From the NCBI GenBank assembly GCA_017644005.1, contig JAEPMJ010000001.1, positions 62,001 through 126,000 on the forward strand: a stretch of DNA of 64,000 bases, read 5' to 3'. The notes under the pieces are model-generated. The model saw only the letters and a list, made by a program, of their open reading frames with translations, was not told the DNA's origin and did no database searches. The first letter of the stretch is position 1. The number at the start of each line of letters is the position of its first letter. The position numbers were made by a program, and so were the translations under genes. This DNA is from Rhizobiaceae bacterium (GTDB lineage Bacteria; Pseudomonadota; Alphaproteobacteria; Rhizobiales; Rhizobiaceae). Below are positions 42,616 to 55,118 of the stretch, piece after piece.

Positions 42616-44268
42616 ATGATCGAAGCGGATTTCGTAATAGTCGGAGCCGGCTCTGCCGGTTGTGCCCTCGCCTACCGTCTCTCCGAAGACGGACGGAACA
42701 GCGTTGTCGTGATCGAATATGGCGGCAGCGACGCCGGCCCCCTCATTCAGATGCCGGCGGCATTTTCGATCCCGATGAACACCAGCATCTACGACTGGGG
42801 CTTTGCAACCGAACCCGAGCCATATCTCGGCGGGCGTGTTCTTGCCACGCCGCGCGGCAAGGTGCTTGGCGGCTCGTCGTCCATCAACGGAATGGTGTAT
42901 GTGCGCGGCCACGCGCGCGACTTCGACCATTGGGCAGAGGCGGGCGCCAGCGGCTGGAGCTTTGCCGAGGTCCTTCCCTATTTCCGGCGCATGGAGCATT
43001 CGCATGGCGGCGAGGCCGGCTGGCGCGGCACGTCCGGCCCGCTGCATGTCCAGCGGGGAGCGCAGAAGAACCCGCTCTTTTCCGCCTTTATGGAGGCCGG
43101 CAGACAGGCCGGGTTCGAGACCACCTCCGACTATAACGGCTCGAAGCAGGAAGGCTTCGGGCCGATGGAGCAGACAATTCATCGCGGGCGCCGCTGGTCT
43201 GCCGCGAACGCCTATCTGCGGCCCGCGCTCAAGCGCAAAAACGTGAGTCTTGTCAGGGGACTGGCGCGGCGCGTGGTTATCGAGAATCAACGTGCGACCG
43301 GCGTTGAAATCCTGGCTGGCAAAGAGATTCAACTTGTTAAAGCACGACGTGAGGTCGTGCTTTCCGCATCGTCCATCAATTCGCCCAAGCTGCTCATGCT
43401 TTCCGGTATCGGACCGGCGGCACATATTGCCGAGCATGGCATTCCTGTCGTTGCCGACCGGCCGGGCACCGGCCAGAACCTGCAGGATCATCTTGAGCTT
43501 TATGTGCAGCAGCGGTCGGTGAAGCCGATCACGCTGAATTCGAAACTCGGCATTTTCTCGAAGGCACTCATCGGCGCGGAGTGGCTCTTCCTGCGTTCAG
43601 GACCCGGCACATCGAACCATTTCGAGGCTGCCGCCTTCGTGCGCTCCGCCCCCGGCATCGACTACCCCGACATCCAGTACCACTTCCTGCCGGCAGCTGT
43701 TCGATATGATGGCAAGGCCGCAGCGAGGGGCCACGGCTTCCAGGCGCATGTCGGACCGATGCGATCAAAGTCGCGCGGGTCCGTGACGCTGCGCTCAGCG
43801 GACCCTGCGGACATGCCGCGCATTCTCTTCAATTACATGTCGCATCCCGACGATTGGGCCGAGTTCCGGCATTGTATCAGGCTGACTCGCGAAATTTTCG
43901 CGCAGGATGCATTCGCAGCCTATCGCGGAGATGAACTTTCTCCAGGGGCGGACCGTACGACGGACGAGGAGCTTGATGACTACATCCGCGAGCATGTCGA
44001 GAGTGCCTTCCATCCGTGCGGCACTTGCCGCATGGGACGCCCCGACGATCCGATGAGCGTTATCGACCCCGAGTGCAGGGTGATCGGCGTGGAGGCGCTC
44101 CGTGTGGTGGATTCGTCCATTTTCCCGCGTATCACAAACGGCAATCTCAACGCGCCATCCATCATGGTCGGCGAAAAGGCCTCCGATCTCATCCTCGGCA
44201 AGACACCGCTTGCGCCGGAAAATCTGGAACCATGGATTAATCCGCGCTGGCGCGGGAGCGACCGCTGA
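42616..44268 (+). CDS. betA: Choline dehydrogenase
   Basis: This 550-residue GMC flavoprotein oxidises choline to betaine aldehyde at the inner membrane. The FAD-binding start is [20 protein letters not shown]. The GMC signatures are [19 protein letters not shown] and [18 protein letters not shown]. The catalytic region is [13 protein letters not shown] and [19 protein letters not shown]. The ending [13 protein letters not shown] is the BetA-type tail. It lies directly upstream of a 48-residue membrane peptide gene and betB, giving the two-step choline to glycine betaine pathway. No betI repressor or betC is in the window. Confidence 0.93.
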   Translation: MIEADFVIVGAGSAGCALAYRLSEDGRNSVVVIEYGGSDAGPLIQMPAAFSIPMNTSIYDWGFATEPEPYLGGRVLATPRGKVLGGSSSINGMVYVRGHARDFDHWAEAGASGWSFAEVLPYFRRMEHSHGGEAGWRGTSGPLHVQRGAQKNPLFSAFMEAGRQAGFETTSDYNGSKQEGFGPMEQTIHRGRRWSAANAYLRPALKRKNVSLVRGLARRVVIENQRATGVEILAGKEIQLVKARREVVLSASSINSPKLLMLSGIGPAAHIAEHGIPVVADRPGTGQNLQDHLELYVQQRSVKPITLNSKLGIFSKALIGAEWLFLRSGPGTSNHFEAAAFVRSAPGIDYPDIQYHFLPAAVRYDGKAAARGHGFQAHVGPMRSKSRGSVTLRSADPADMPRILFNYMSHPDDWAEFRHCIRLTREIFAQDAFAAYRGDELSPGADRTTDEELDDYIREHVESAFHPCGTCRMGRPDDPMSVIDPECRVIGVEALRVVDSSIFPRITNGNLNAPSIMVGEKASDLILGKTPLAPENLEPWINPRWRGSDR

Positions 44269-44323
44269 TCTTTGTGAAACGGACGCCAGGCGCTAATGAA
44301 GGCGATTATCTGGAGAATTTTGA

Positions 44324-44470
44324 ATGAAGCAGAATCACCTCTACGCCGTCATTGCGGTGCTTGTGCTCATCGTGATCGGTTTGGGCGTCTACGTCTGGCG
44401 CGAACAGAGCAAGCCCGTGGGCGTCGAAATCAGGCTCGATGAGAACGGTATAGCTGTGGAAAAGAACTAG
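44324..44470 (+). CDS. 48-residue single-span membrane peptide between betA and betB
   Basis: The gene starts at ATG 44324 with GGAG at good spacing and stops at TAG 44468-44470. The peptide has a short polar start (MKQNHLY), one membrane helix ([18 protein letters not shown]), a charged turn (REQSKP), and a soluble tail ([16 protein letters not shown]). I recall similar short membrane peptides with an ending like EI.....GI..EK near bet genes of other rhizobia, which supports it being real. It could anchor or regulate the choline oxidation enzymes (inference). Confidence 0.7.
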   Translation: MKQNHLYAVIAVLVLIVIGLGVYVWREQSKPVGVEIRLDENGIAVEKN

Positions 44471-44489
44471 GCCGACGAAACGGATCGAC

Positions 44490-45953
44490 ATGCAGGTACA
44501 ACCAAAAGCCTCGCACTACATCAACGGACGGTTCGTCGAGGACGATCAGGGCGAGCTGATCGAAGTCGTTTATCCGGCGACCGGCGAGATGATCGCGCAA
44601 GTTCACGCGGCAACGCCCAACATCATAGAACTGGCCGTTGAGTCGGCCGCCAACGCGCAACGCGAATGGGCGCGGCTGAAGCCGGTGGAACGCGGGCGCG
44701 TGCTGCGGCGCGCGGCCGACATATTGCGCGAGCGCAACGAATATCTCGCGCGCCTCGAAACGCTTGATACCGGCAAGGCTATCCAGGAAACACTGGTCGC
44801 GGACGCGCCGTCGGCCGCCGAGGCGCTCGAATTCTTCGGCGGTGCCGTCGCGGCATTCAACGGCGAATATTTCGATCTGGGAGGCCCATTCGGCTACACA
44901 CGACGCGAGCCGCTCGGCGTTTGCCTCGGCGTCGGTGCATGGAACTATCCGATACAGATCGCGGGCTGGAAATCCGGCCCGGCGCTCGCAATGGGCAACG
45001 CGATGGTGTTCAAGCCGTCGGAAAACACGCCACTGTCAGCGCTCGCTCTGGCCGAAATCTACACCGAAGCGGGACTACCTGCCGGACTATTCAACGTTGT
45101 TCAGGGGTTGGGCCCGGTGGGCGCGGCACTCACCAGCCATCCGCGCATCGACAAGATTTCGCTGACCGGCTCCGTACCGACCGGGCGTAAGGTCATGGCA
45201 GCCGCCGGCGGCCAGCTGAAGCACGCCACTATGGAACTTGGCGGCAAGTCGCCGATCATCGTGTTCGATGACGCAGATGTCGAAAACGCCATTGGCGGCG
45301 CCATGCTGGGCAACTTCTACTCGACCGGCCAGGTTTGCTCCAACGGGACACGCGTTTTTGTGCAATCGGGCATCCGGCAGCGCTTTCTGGAACGCCTCGT
45401 GGAGCGCACCAAGGCGATCCGCATCGGCGATCCGCTTGATCCGGAAACGCAGATGGGCCCACTCGTCAACCGCGCCCAGCATGAAAAGGTGATGTCCTAC
45501 ATCGAAATCGGTCGACGCGAAGGTGCCGAGTTGCTCGCCGGCGGCAGCGCACCAGCGATGCAGGGCATGGATGGCGGTTGTTTCGTCGAGCCGACGGTTT
45601 TTGCGAACGTCACCGACGGCATGCGTATTGCCCGCGAAGAGATATTCGGGCCGGTAATGTGTGTGCTCGATTTCGAAAACGAAGAGGACGTTATCGCACG
45701 CGCCAACGCCACCGAGTTCGGCCTTGCCGCCGGCGTCTTCACCGGCAACATGGCGCGCGCACACCGGGTCACCGCGCAGCTTCAGGCGGGCACGTGCTGG
45801 ATCAACACCTATAATCTCACGCCGGTGGAAATGCCCTTCGGCGGATTCAAGCAATCCGGTATAGGCCGCGAAAACAGCCTCGCGGCGCTCGAACATTATT
45901 CGCAACTCAAATCGGTCTATGTCGAAACAGGCGCGGTCGACAGCCCCTATTAA
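44490..45953 (+). CDS. betB: Betaine-aldehyde dehydrogenase
   Basis: This 487-residue NAD(P)-dependent aldehyde dehydrogenase makes the osmoprotectant glycine betaine. The NAD site is [17 protein letters not shown], the catalytic glutamate is in [18 protein letters not shown], and the active cysteine is in [16 protein letters not shown]. The sequence [19 protein letters not shown] near the C-terminus marks the BetB branch of the family. It follows the 48-residue peptide gene by 19 bases. All catalytic residues are present. Confidence 0.95.
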   Translation: MQVQPKASHYINGRFVEDDQGELIEVVYPATGEMIAQVHAATPNIIELAVESAANAQREWARLKPVERGRVLRRAADILRERNEYLARLETLDTGKAIQETLVADAPSAAEALEFFGGAVAAFNGEYFDLGGPFGYTRREPLGVCLGVGAWNYPIQIAGWKSGPALAMGNAMVFKPSENTPLSALALAEIYTEAGLPAGLFNVVQGLGPVGAALTSHPRIDKISLTGSVPTGRKVMAAAGGQLKHATMELGGKSPIIVFDDADVENAIGGAMLGNFYSTGQVCSNGTRVFVQSGIRQRFLERLVERTKAIRIGDPLDPETQMGPLVNRAQHEKVMSYIEIGRREGAELLAGGSAPAMQGMDGGCFVEPTVFANVTDGMRIAREEIFGPVMCVLDFENEEDVIARANATEFGLAAGVFTGNMARAHRVTAQLQAGTCWINTYNLTPVEMPFGGFKQSGIGRENSLAALEHYSQLKSVYVETGAVDSPY

Positions 45954-46036
45954 GCGGCAGCGATTGCGTGGCTTTCAATGCCCGCAATGCGCTTGCGGAG
46001 CCGCATCGCTGGCGCTATAAGCCCGCGCACTGGTTA

Positions 46037-46113
46037 CGGAGTGTAGCGCAGCCTGGTAGCGCACATCGTTCGGGACGATGGGGTCGCAGGTTCGAATCCT
46101 GCCACTCCGACCA
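46037..46113 (+). tRNA. tRNA-Pro (anticodon CGG)
   Basis: This 77-base cloverleaf includes an encoded CCA. The acceptor stem CGGAGTG pairs with CACTCCG. The D arm is GCGCAGCCTGGTAGCGC, the anticodon stem CATCG pairs with CGATG around loop TTCGGGA (anticodon CGG at 46071-46073), and the T arm contains GGTTCGAATCC. It lies between betB and the lactate dehydrogenase-like gene, on the same strand. No integrase or att repeat is visible next to it. Confidence 0.97.
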
Positions 46114-46332
46114 GTCGGCGCATTGGAGTGCGCACACACCTCCCCGAAAATCGCTGCTACCGCACCACTGATACGCTCTTGCGAAGCCCATGGCTTTCGC
46201 CGGTCGGTTGGCAAGTCTGACCTCCGCGGCGAAAAATGCCATTTGCGTACTTGCAGTCAATGACACATGAACGTTGAAAGTGCCAAGCGGCGACTCTACG
46301 ACTTCGCGAGCGTTTGATGAGGAGTTCAATGA

Positions 46333-47487
46333 ATGCGGATCGACGACGCACTGACCATCGCCGACCTCAAGGAAATTGCGCGCGGTCGCGTGCCCCGCAT
46401 GTTCTTCGACTACGCTGACAGCGGATCTTGGACGGAAAGCACATATCGCTGGAATGCCGACGACCTGCAGAAGATCAAGTTTGAGCAACGGGTCGCGGTA
46501 AACCTCTCAAACCGCACACTGGAAAGCACGATGGCCGGGCGTGCGGTTGCAATGCCGGTCGCAATTGCGCCGACCGGGCTGACTGGAATGCAACACGCTA
46601 ATGGCGAGATACTGGGCGCCAGAGCAGCCGCCGAATTCGGAATCCCCTTTGTACTTTCAACGATGAGCATATGTTCGATCGAGGCAGTTGCCAAAGCGAC
46701 CAGCCAGCCGTTCTGGTTTCAACTCTACGTCATGAAGGATCAGGAGTTCGTAGAGAACCTGATTGGGCGAGCGGAGACTGCCGGGTGCGATGCGCTGGTG
46801 CTGACGCTCGATCTGCAAATCCTCGGCCAACGCCACAAGGACATTCGCAACGGGCTAGGAGCGCCACCCAAATTCGGAATTGGCACCTTCGCGCAGCTTG
46901 CGGCCCGGCCGCGCTGGTGCATGGAAATGCTGCGCACAAAAAACCGCTCATTCGGCAATATCGTTGGCCATGCGAAGGGCGTCAGCAACATGGCGTCACT
47001 TTCCACATGGGCTGCGGAACAGTTTGACCTCGAGCTGGACTGGGACAAGGCCAAGAAGCTCCGCAGGCGATGGCCACGCAAGTTCGTCGTCAAAGGCATC
47101 ATGAATGTCGATGATGCCCTGATGGCAGCCGACATCGGCGCCGATGCCCTGGTCGTCTCCAATCATGGCGGCCGCCAGCTCGACGGCGCGCCCTCCTCTA
47201 TTTCGGTGCTGGAAAGCATCGTGGACGCCGTTGGTGACAAGATCGAAGTCCACATGGACGGCGGCATAACGAGCGGTCAGGATATCATGCGCGCCCTCGC
47301 ACTGGGTGCAAAAGGCACATATATCGGCCGGTCCTGGCTCTACGGGCTGGGCGCAGGAGGACAGGCAGGAGTTCGTCGCGCACTGGAAATCCTGCAAAAG
47401 GAACTCGACCTGACGATGGCCTTCTGCGGTGAGCGCGACATCAATAATGTCGGCAGCCACAATCTGCACGCCCCGCTACGCTGGTAG
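46333..47487 (+). CDS. lldD: FMN-dependent alpha-hydroxy acid dehydrogenase, L-lactate dehydrogenase-like
   Basis: This 384-residue TIM-barrel flavoenzyme oxidises L-lactate or related 2-hydroxy acids. The N-terminal tyrosine is in [20 protein letters not shown] contacts are in [16 protein letters not shown] and [14 protein letters not shown], and the lysine is in [16 protein letters not shown]. The catalytic histidine and arginine are in [16 protein letters not shown], and the phosphate site is in [17 protein letters not shown]. The substrate could be another hydroxy acid, as the family is broad. Confidence 0.87.
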   Translation: MRIDDALTIADLKEIARGRVPRMFFDYADSGSWTESTYRWNADDLQKIKFEQRVAVNLSNRTLESTMAGRAVAMPVAIAPTGLTGMQHANGEILGARAAAEFGIPFVLSTMSICSIEAVAKATSQPFWFQLYVMKDQEFVENLIGRAETAGCDALVLTLDLQILGQRHKDIRNGLGAPPKFGIGTFAQLAARPRWCMEMLRTKNRSFGNIVGHAKGVSNMASLSTWAAEQFDLELDWDKAKKLRRRWPRKFVVKGIMNVDDALMAADIGADALVVSNHGGRQLDGAPSSISVLESIVDAVGDKIEVHMDGGITSGQDIMRALALGAKGTYIGRSWLYGLGAGGQAGVRRALEILQKELDLTMAFCGERDINNVGSHNLHAPLRW

Positions 47488-47634
47488 CTGCCCGAATATT
47501 GCCGCCGAACTTCCTTGCCAATGCGGATCAAACTGCGCTCCAATGAAGCACCGGGCCGGGGCGTGGGGACAACTCGGGCCGGAGCTGAACACATGACATG
47601 AGAGCTCCGGCAAGCGGAGCCGGTTGGGGGCAAT

Positions 47635-48657
47635 TTGATTTCAGTTTTCCGGGTCGTTTTCGCGCCGTTTTCTCTGCTCTTCATTTCCGCGGCATTGCTT
47701 GCCGGCGGCACCGCACTCTGGGCCGGGATGGCCTATGTAATCTTCGCCGCAACCGCGCTCGATGCGGTGTGGCAGGTGCGCGACGAAGGCGCTGCCGAAA
47801 GCGAGCCGGACATTTTGATGCCGACCGCAATGCTGTCTGTTGTTCTCGCCGCTGCCTTCGCAGCATTCATCCCCGGCGCTACCACACCCGAACTGATTGC
47901 AGGCACGCTGATCGCCGGCGCCGTTTTCGGCACGATCGCCAATATTGTTGCGCATGAGCTTATTCACCAAGAGGACCGGCCTGCCCGCTTCCTGCTCGGC
48001 ATGGTTCTTGAAACCCTTTCGCTCGATCCGGCGGACACTGTCGGCCACGACCTGCACCATTCACTGGTGGCGACACCTGCCGACCCGTCGTCCGCACGCA
48101 AGGGCGAAGGGTTCTGGCATTTTCTGACCCGCTCGATACCCGGGGCTGCCACAGGTTCTTTTCAACTTGAGCGCAAACGGCTTGGAGGCCGCATGTGGTC
48201 GCCCGGAAACCGGGTGCTGCAGGCTCTCGTTCTTCAGATCGTTGTGTTTGCGCTATTTTTCATTGCCGCAGGCTGGCGCGGGCTCGCCGCTTTCATGTGC
48301 GCAGGCGTACTCGCCCGTATCATCGTGGAGGCGACGAAATATTCGTCCCACTACGGCCTGGTGCGGGTGCCGGGCTCAGAAATCGAGATGCGGCATTCGT
48401 GGAATGCAAAAGGTGGGGTTTCGTCCCGCGCACTGTTCAATGCCGGGTGGCATTCGGACCACCATGTCAACGGCGACCGCCCCTACCGGCAAATCCAACT
48501 ACCGGAAAATGCACCGATCAATCCGCACTCAGCCGGCATGACTTTCGCTTGTGCACTGGTGCCGCCCCTCTGGTTTTCCGTCATGGACCCGCTCGTCGAG
48601 AACTGGATGCAGGAATTCGCATCGCCGGAAGAGCGCGCGATAGCCGAAACCGCCTGA
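47635..48657 (+). CDS. AlkB-like integral-membrane di-iron monooxygenase/desaturase
   Basis: This 340-residue protein has about six membrane helices and histidine boxes of the AlkB/fatty-acid desaturase superfamily: IVAHELIHQEDRPA, TVGHDLHHSLVA, EATKYSSHYGLVRV and FNAGWHSDHHVNGDRPYR. The last two match alkane hydroxylase boxes (N/E-Y-x-x-HYG and HSDHH). The second box (HDLHH) differs from the usual AlkB EHxxGHH. The start is probably TTG 47635 after a GGGGG stretch. The substrate (alkane, fatty acid or other lipid) cannot be decided. No rubredoxin gene lies beside it. Confidence 0.83.
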   Translation: MISVFRVVFAPFSLLFISAALLAGGTALWAGMAYVIFAATALDAVWQVRDEGAAESEPDILMPTAMLSVVLAAAFAAFIPGATTPELIAGTLIAGAVFGTIANIVAHELIHQEDRPARFLLGMVLETLSLDPADTVGHDLHHSLVATPADPSSARKGEGFWHFLTRSIPGAATGSFQLERKRLGGRMWSPGNRVLQALVLQIVVFALFFIAAGWRGLAAFMCAGVLARIIVEATKYSSHYGLVRVPGSEIEMRHSWNAKGGVSSRALFNAGWHSDHHVNGDRPYRQIQLPENAPINPHSAGMTFACALVPPLWFSVMDPLVENWMQEFASPEERAIAETA

Positions 48658-48664
48658 AAATCTG

Positions 48665-50353
<1,689 letters not shown>

Positions 50354-50501
50354 TTAACATCCCAATAGCGCGCGGCGAATTGCTCCCATGGCGGCCGGGC
50401 CGTCGACCTCCAAGGTTTGTTAAGCCGGTGCAACACCGCCCACTTTCAATCGATTGAAGTTGATGCCATTACAATCCGCAACTCAATTTCGGAGACCAAT
50501 T

Positions 50502-51434
50502 GTGATCGTCTGCTGCGGCGAAGCACTTATCGACATGCTCCCCCGGAAGAATCCGGATGGCCTGACTGTTTACCTGCCCAAGAGCGGCGGCTCGGTCTTC
50601 AATACGGCCATCGCACTGGGTCGGCTCGATGTGCCGGTTGGTTTCTGCAGCGGCCTCTCGACCGATTTTTTCGGTGCTGAGTTGAAAGCCGCGCTCGACG
50701 CCAGCAATGTCGACCTGCGTTACATCCACTCTTCCGACCTGCCGACCACGCTCGCCTTTGTGCAGCTGACCGGCGGCCATGCGAGTTACCTGTTTTATGA
50801 TGAGAATTCTGCCGGCAGGATGCTGTCGGAAGATGACCTTCCGGAATTTCAGGACGATGTCGCGGCGCTGCATTTCTCAGGCATCAGCCTCGTTCCCGAA
50901 CCCTGCGGATCGACTTATGAGGGTCTGATGCGGCGCGAGAAGGACAAGCGCGTCATTCTGCTCGATCCGAACCTGCGCAGGCCGTTCATCAAGGATCCAA
51001 CAAGCCACAGGGCGCGACTGCGCCGCATGATCGCGATGGCCGACGTCGTGAAACTCTCCGACGAGGACTTGGAGTGGTTCGGAGAAGATGGCAGCGTCGA
51101 AGACATCGCGCAGCGCTGGTTGCAACTGGGACCGGCGCTCGTGGTCCTGACCGCAGGCGACAAAGGGTTGGTCGCCTATGCCGCATCCGGCAAGGTGGAG
51201 GTGGCCGCGCCAGAGGTGAACGTCGTCGACACGGTCGGCGCGGGCGATACGGTGAACGCCGGGCTGCTCGCCGGATTTCACGATGCCGGCGTCCTCACCA
51301 AAGATGCAATCCGCGATCTCTCGGCTGCCGACATCCGCACAGCGCTTGAGCTCGCCTCGCAGGCGGCCGCAATCACGGTATCGCGCGCGGGCGCAAACCC
51401 GCCGCGACGTTCCGAATTAGCCCAATCAGCTTGA
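50502..51434 (+). CDS. Fructokinase-like PfkB carbohydrate kinase
   Basis: This 310-residue sugar kinase starts at GTG 50502, fixed by GGAG eight bases upstream and by the family opening IVCCGEALIDMLPR. Sugar-binding glycines are in YLPKSGGSVFNTAIALGRLD. The ATP site and catalytic base are in NVVDTVGAGDTVNAGLLAGF. The length and start resemble rhizobial fructokinases. The substrate is probably fructose but is not proven by sequence. The stop overlaps the convergent cysQ gene by nine bases. Confidence 0.88.
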   Translation: MIVCCGEALIDMLPRKNPDGLTVYLPKSGGSVFNTAIALGRLDVPVGFCSGLSTDFFGAELKAALDASNVDLRYIHSSDLPTTLAFVQLTGGHASYLFYDENSAGRMLSEDDLPEFQDDVAALHFSGISLVPEPCGSTYEGLMRREKDKRVILLDPNLRRPFIKDPTSHRARLRRMIAMADVVKLSDEDLEWFGEDGSVEDIAQRWLQLGPALVVLTAGDKGLVAYAASGKVEVAAPEVNVVDTVGAGDTVNAGLLAGFHDAGVLTKDAIRDLSAADIRTALELASQAAAITVSRAGANPPRRSELAQSA

Positions 51435-52238
51435 TTTCGCGGCGCCACCGCGCGCGATGAAAGCCGGGTTGGCCAGTCTGCTTGACCCACTTCCCTCGCG
51501 ATAGCCGTAGACCAACGGCGCGCCGTCCAGCGTCGAAGTCGAGCCGCCGGCGGCCCGCAGTACCGCGTCACCCGCCGCTGTGTCCCATTGCATCGTCGGC
51601 CCGCAGCGCGGGTAGACGTCCGCCTCACCCGCCGCCAGCAGGCAGAATTTCAGTGATGATCCGACCGTGTGCACCTTGCCACCTTTCATGGCTGCGATGA
51701 GGTGCTGGGTCTCGGCGTCCTTGTGTGAGTGGCTGGCCAGGATATCGAGCGCATCGCCGCTTTGACGCACATGCACGCGATGCCGGGACGTGGTTTGAAA
51801 TGTCTCGTCGAGCACCACCTTTTCAGCCAGGCCAGGCCGGCCGGCAAAGAGCCACCCGCGAGCCGGCGCATATACGACGCCTATTTCGGGAACGGACTTG
51901 CGCACCAGCGCGATGTTGACGGTGAAATCACCGCGCCCGCCGACGAATTCGCGCGTACCGTCGAGCGGATCGACCAGAATGAACTCGTCGCCCAGCTCAG
52001 CGGGCATCTCGCCGCCTGCAACCGCCTCCTCAGCTATCACCGAAACGCCCGGCAGAGCCTCCGAAAGGCTTCGCTGAATGATCTCTTCGGCCACTCGGTC
52101 GGCCTCCGTCACCGGAGACATGTCAGGCTTGTGCTCGACCTTGCAGCCATTCTTGAAAAGCGCGTAAGCGGCACGGCCCGCTTCGATTGCGATGCGTTCA
52201 AACGCTGATGCGATCTCTTCGTCGCTGGCGGGTGGCAT
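51426..52238 (-). CDS. cysQ: 3'(2'),5'-bisphosphate nucleotidase CysQ
   Basis: This 270-residue Mg-dependent phosphatase clears PAP formed after sulfate transfer. Metal-site motifs are intact: SVIAEEAVAGG, the LVDPLDGTREFVGGRGDFTV loop and MQWDTAAGDAVLRAAGG. ATG 52238 (MPPASDEEIASAF) is the best start. It lies 37 bases after the cysNC stop on the same strand, so it probably belongs with cysD and cysNC. The start region shows no strong ribosome site. Confidence 0.93.
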   Translation of the reverse strand: MPPASDEEIASAFERIAIEAGRAAYALFKNGCKVEHKPDMSPVTEADRVAEEIIQRSLSEALPGVSVIAEEAVAGGEMPAELGDEFILVDPLDGTREFVGGRGDFTVNIALVRKSVPEIGVVYAPARGWLFAGRPGLAEKVVLDETFQTTSRHRVHVRQSGDALDILASHSHKDAETQHLIAAMKGGKVHTVGSSLKFCLLAAGEADVYPRCGPTMQWDTAAGDAVLRAAGGSTSTLDGAPLVYGYREGSGSSRLANPAFIARGGAAKSS

Positions 52239-52275
52239 AATCTTGAACCAATTGCGCTGCCAGTTGGGGATTAAG

Positions 52276-54213
52276 TCAGATTCCGGCGCCGTCGGCAAAT
52301 CCTTCGGACGACTGGCGCTGGTTGATCTTCTCGATCAGACTGTCAACGGCCTGATCCGGCGACAGGCCGAGCGTTTCGACATGCAGTTCCGGCGCTACCG
52401 GCGCCTCGTAGGGCGAATCCAGACCGGTGAAGTTCTCGATCTCGCCCTTGAGAGCTTTCGCGTAAAGGCCTTTCGGGTCGCGGCGGATGCACTCTTCCAG
52501 AGGCGTATCAACAAATACTTCAACGAATTCCCTTCCGTTGAACATGTCGCGCACGAGCTTGCGATCCGTCTTGAAAGGCGAAATGAACGACACGATCACG
52601 ATCAACCCGGCGTCGACCATCAGTTTCGCGACTTCACCGACGCGGCGGATGTTCTCCACCCGGTCCTCATCGGAGAATCCGAGGTCCCGGTTGAGGCCGT
52701 GGCGTACATTGTCGCCGTCGAGCAGGTAGGTATGGCGTCCAGCGGCGTGCAGCCGTTTTTCGAGCAGATTGGCGATGGTCGACTTGCCGGACCCCGAAAG
52801 CCCGGTGAACCACAGAACCGTCGGGTCCTGACTTTTGAGCGCGGACCGCGCTGCCTTGTCGACCTCAACCGCATGCCAATGCACATTGGATGCGCCGGTT
52901 TGCGTGGTCTCAATCATGCCGGCGGCGACTGTGCGGTTAGTCAACCGGTCGATCAGAATGAAAGAACCGGTGGTGCGGTTCTCACCGAATGGGTCGAACG
53001 CGACCGGCCATTGCGTGGTGATTTCGCACAGGCCTATCTCGTTCATTGCGAGCGCTGAAGACGGCGCCTCTTCGAAGGTGTTGATGTCGATCGCATGAAC
53101 CAGCTTCGCCACCGATGCGTTGGCCTGATCGGCCTCAGTTCTGAGGATGTAGGAACGGCCAGGCGCGAGCGGCTGTTCGTCGAACCAGACCAGCTTCGCG
53201 GTCAGCCGGTCCGAAACACGCGGCCGCGCGTCGGGTGCTACAAGCATGTTGCCGCGCGACAACTCGATCTCGTTGTCGAGCACCAGCGTGACCGCCTCGC
53301 CCTCGCGCGCCGATGCGGCATCGCCGTTTGGCGTCACGATACGCGCCACCCTGGCCGAGCGCCCCGATTTCGCGACAACAACCTCGTCTCCGGTTGCGAC
53401 CGTTCCCGAGGCGATGGTTCCGGCAAAGCCGCGGAAGTCGAGATTGGGGCGGTTCACATATTGTACGGGCAATCGAAACGGCAGATCGATCAGGTCCTCT
53501 TCAACCTCGATCTCTTCCAGATGTTCAAGCAGGGTGGGCCCGTCATACCAGGTAAGATTGTCGGTGCGCGCCATGACGTTGTCGCCATAGCGGGCCGACA
53601 GCGGAATGGGTTGCAGGGTCGAGAACCCTAAACCGGCTGCAAACGCCGCAAACTCCGCTGCGATCGCTTCGAAAATCTCTTTCGAATAGCCGGCAAGGTC
53701 GATCTTGTTGACCGCAAGCACGACATGGCGGATGCCGAGCAGCGACGCGATGAAGGCATGCCGGCGCGTTTGCGGCAGGATGCCCTGTCGCGCATCGACC
53801 AGAATGACGGCAAGATCGGCGGTCGAGGCGCCGGTCGCCATATTGCGCGTGTACTGCTCATGGCCCGGCGTATCAGCCACGATGAACTTGCGCTTCGCGG
53901 TGGCAAAGAAGCGATAGGCGACGTCGATTGTGATGCCCTGTTCGCGCTCTGCTTCCAGCCCATCTACCAGAAGGGCGAGATCGACCTCCTTGCCAACAGT
54001 GCCGTGGCGCTGCGAGTCACGCTCAAGGGCGGCCATCTGGTCTTCGAAGATGAGCTTGGTGTCGAACAGAAGCCGCCCGATCAGCGTCGACTTGCCATCA
54101 TCCACCGAGCCGCAAGTGAGAAACCGCAGAAGCGACTTCTGCGCGGTCTCGGGCACGAGATCCGGCGCCAGCGGCTGCGCGTCCTGTCCCGGAACATGGC
54201 TGCGCTGAAGCAT
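52276..54213 (-). CDS. cysNC: Bifunctional sulfate adenylyltransferase subunit 1/adenylylsulfate kinase
   Basis: This 645-residue fusion has an N-terminal CysN GTPase with P-loop [40 protein letters not shown] and [12 protein letters not shown]-Tu-like beta domains follow. A CysC APS kinase starts at about residue 455, with P-loop [20 protein letters not shown] and [18 protein letters not shown]. It drives ATP sulfurylase and then makes PAPS. This fusion is the NodQ-type arrangement. The ATG overlaps the cysD stop by one base. All motifs are intact. Confidence 0.96.
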   Translation of the reverse strand: MLQRSHVPGQDAQPLAPDLVPETAQKSLLRFLTCGSVDDGKSTLIGRLLFDTKLIFEDQMAALERDSQRHGTVGKEVDLALLVDGLEAEREQGITIDVAYRFFATAKRKFIVADTPGHEQYTRNMATGASTADLAVILVDARQGILPQTRRHAFIASLLGIRHVVLAVNKIDLAGYSKEIFEAIAAEFAAFAAGLGFSTLQPIPLSARYGDNVMARTDNLTWYDGPTLLEHLEEIEVEEDLIDLPFRLPVQYVNRPNLDFRGFAGTIASGTVATGDEVVVAKSGRSARVARIVTPNGDAASAREGEAVTLVLDNEIELSRGNMLVAPDARPRVSDRLTAKLVWFDEQPLAPGRSYILRTEADQANASVAKLVHAIDINTFEEAPSSALAMNEIGLCEITTQWPVAFDPFGENRTTGSFILIDRLTNRTVAAGMIETTQTGASNVHWHAVEVDKAARSALKSQDPTVLWFTGLSGSGKSTIANLLEKRLHAAGRHTYLLDGDNVRHGLNRDLGFSDEDRVENIRRVGEVAKLMVDAGLIVIVSFISPFKTDRKLVRDMFNGREFVEVFVDTPLEECIRRDPKGLYAKALKGEIENFTGLDSPYEAPVAPELHVETLGLSPDQAVDSLIEKINQRQSSEGFADGAGI

Positions 54214-55118
54214 CAGAAATAGCCCTCGCGCTTCTTCTTTTCCATCGAGCCGGATTCATCGCTGTCGATCAGACGCCCCTGCCGCTCCGACGTGCGGGCG
54301 ATCAGCATTTCATCGACAATGTCTTCAATCGTGTCGGCGCTGGATTCGATTGCCCCTGTGAGCGGGTAGCAGCCCAGAGTGCGGAAGCGCACCAGGCGCT
54401 CCTGCGCAATTTCCCCGGGCAGGAGTTTCATCCGGTCATCATCAGCCATGATCAGCATGCCGTCGCGCTCGACCACCGGGCGACGCGCGGCGAAATAAAG
54501 CGGTACTATCGGGATGTCTTCCTGCTGAATGTATTGCCACACATCGAGTTCGGTCCAGTTGGAGAGCGGGAAAACTCGGATCGATTCACCCGGCGCGACG
54601 CGCGTATTGTAAATTTTCCACATTTCCGGGCGCTGGCTTTTGGGATCCCAGGCGTGATTGGCGTCACGGAAAGAGAAGATGCGTTCCTTGGCGCGCGACT
54701 TTTCCTCATCGCGCCGCGCGCCGCCAAAGGCGGCGTCGTATTTACCCTTTTCCAGCGCCTGGCGCAGCGCCACCGTCTTCATGATGTGGGTGTGCGTGCT
54801 GGAGCCGTGCGTGAATGGCCCTACACCATCGCGCACGCCCTCCTGGTTGATGTGGACTATCAGGTCGATGCCCTTTTCTGCCGCCATGCGGTCACGGAAT
54901 TCGATCATCTCCCGAAACTTCCAGGTCGTGTCGACATGCAGCAAGGGAAATGGCGGGCGCGCTGGATAGAACGCCTTCATCGCCAGGTGCATGAGCACAG
55001 ATGAGTCCTTGCCGACCGAATACAGCATCACCGGGTTGGTGAAGCTCGCCACCACCTCACGCATGATGTGGATCGACTCGGCTTCAAGCCGGTTCAGGTG
55101 GGACAACCTTGGCTGCAT
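54213..55118 (-). CDS. cysD: Sulfate adenylyltransferase subunit 2
   Basis: This 301-residue PP-loop enzyme forms adenylyl sulfate with CysN. The ATP-binding PP loop is [20 protein letters not shown]. The [19 protein letters not shown] and [10 protein letters not shown] motifs are typical, and the C-terminus is [24 protein letters not shown]. I prefer ATG 55118 ([20 protein letters not shown]), which matches family starts. A GTG ten codons earlier is possible. The gene heads cysD-cysNC-cysQ. No reductase genes are adjacent. Confidence 0.95.
   Translation of the reverse strand: MQPRLSHLNRLEAESIHIMREVVASFTNPVMLYSVGKDSSVLMHLAMKAFYPARPPFPLLHVDTTWKFREMIEFRDRMAAEKGIDLIVHINQEGVRDGVGPFTHGSSTHTHIMKTVALRQALEKGKYDAAFGGARRDEEKSRAKERIFSFRDANHAWDPKSQRPEMWKIYNTRVAPGESIRVFPLSNWTELDVWQYIQQEDIPIVPLYFAARRPVVERDGMLIMADDDRMKLLPGEIAQERLVRFRTLGCYPLTGAIESSADTIEDIVDEMLIARTSERQGRLIDSDESGSMEKKKREGYF

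Noticed and set aside
46230..46260. Twenty-base near-match (19 of 20) between about 46240 and about 21112
   Set aside because: One such match in 64 kb is compatible with chance, and one copy lies inside mrpD.
46037..46332. tRNA-Pro as an integration site
   Set aside because: No integrase gene and no repeat of the tRNA 3' end were noticed nearby.
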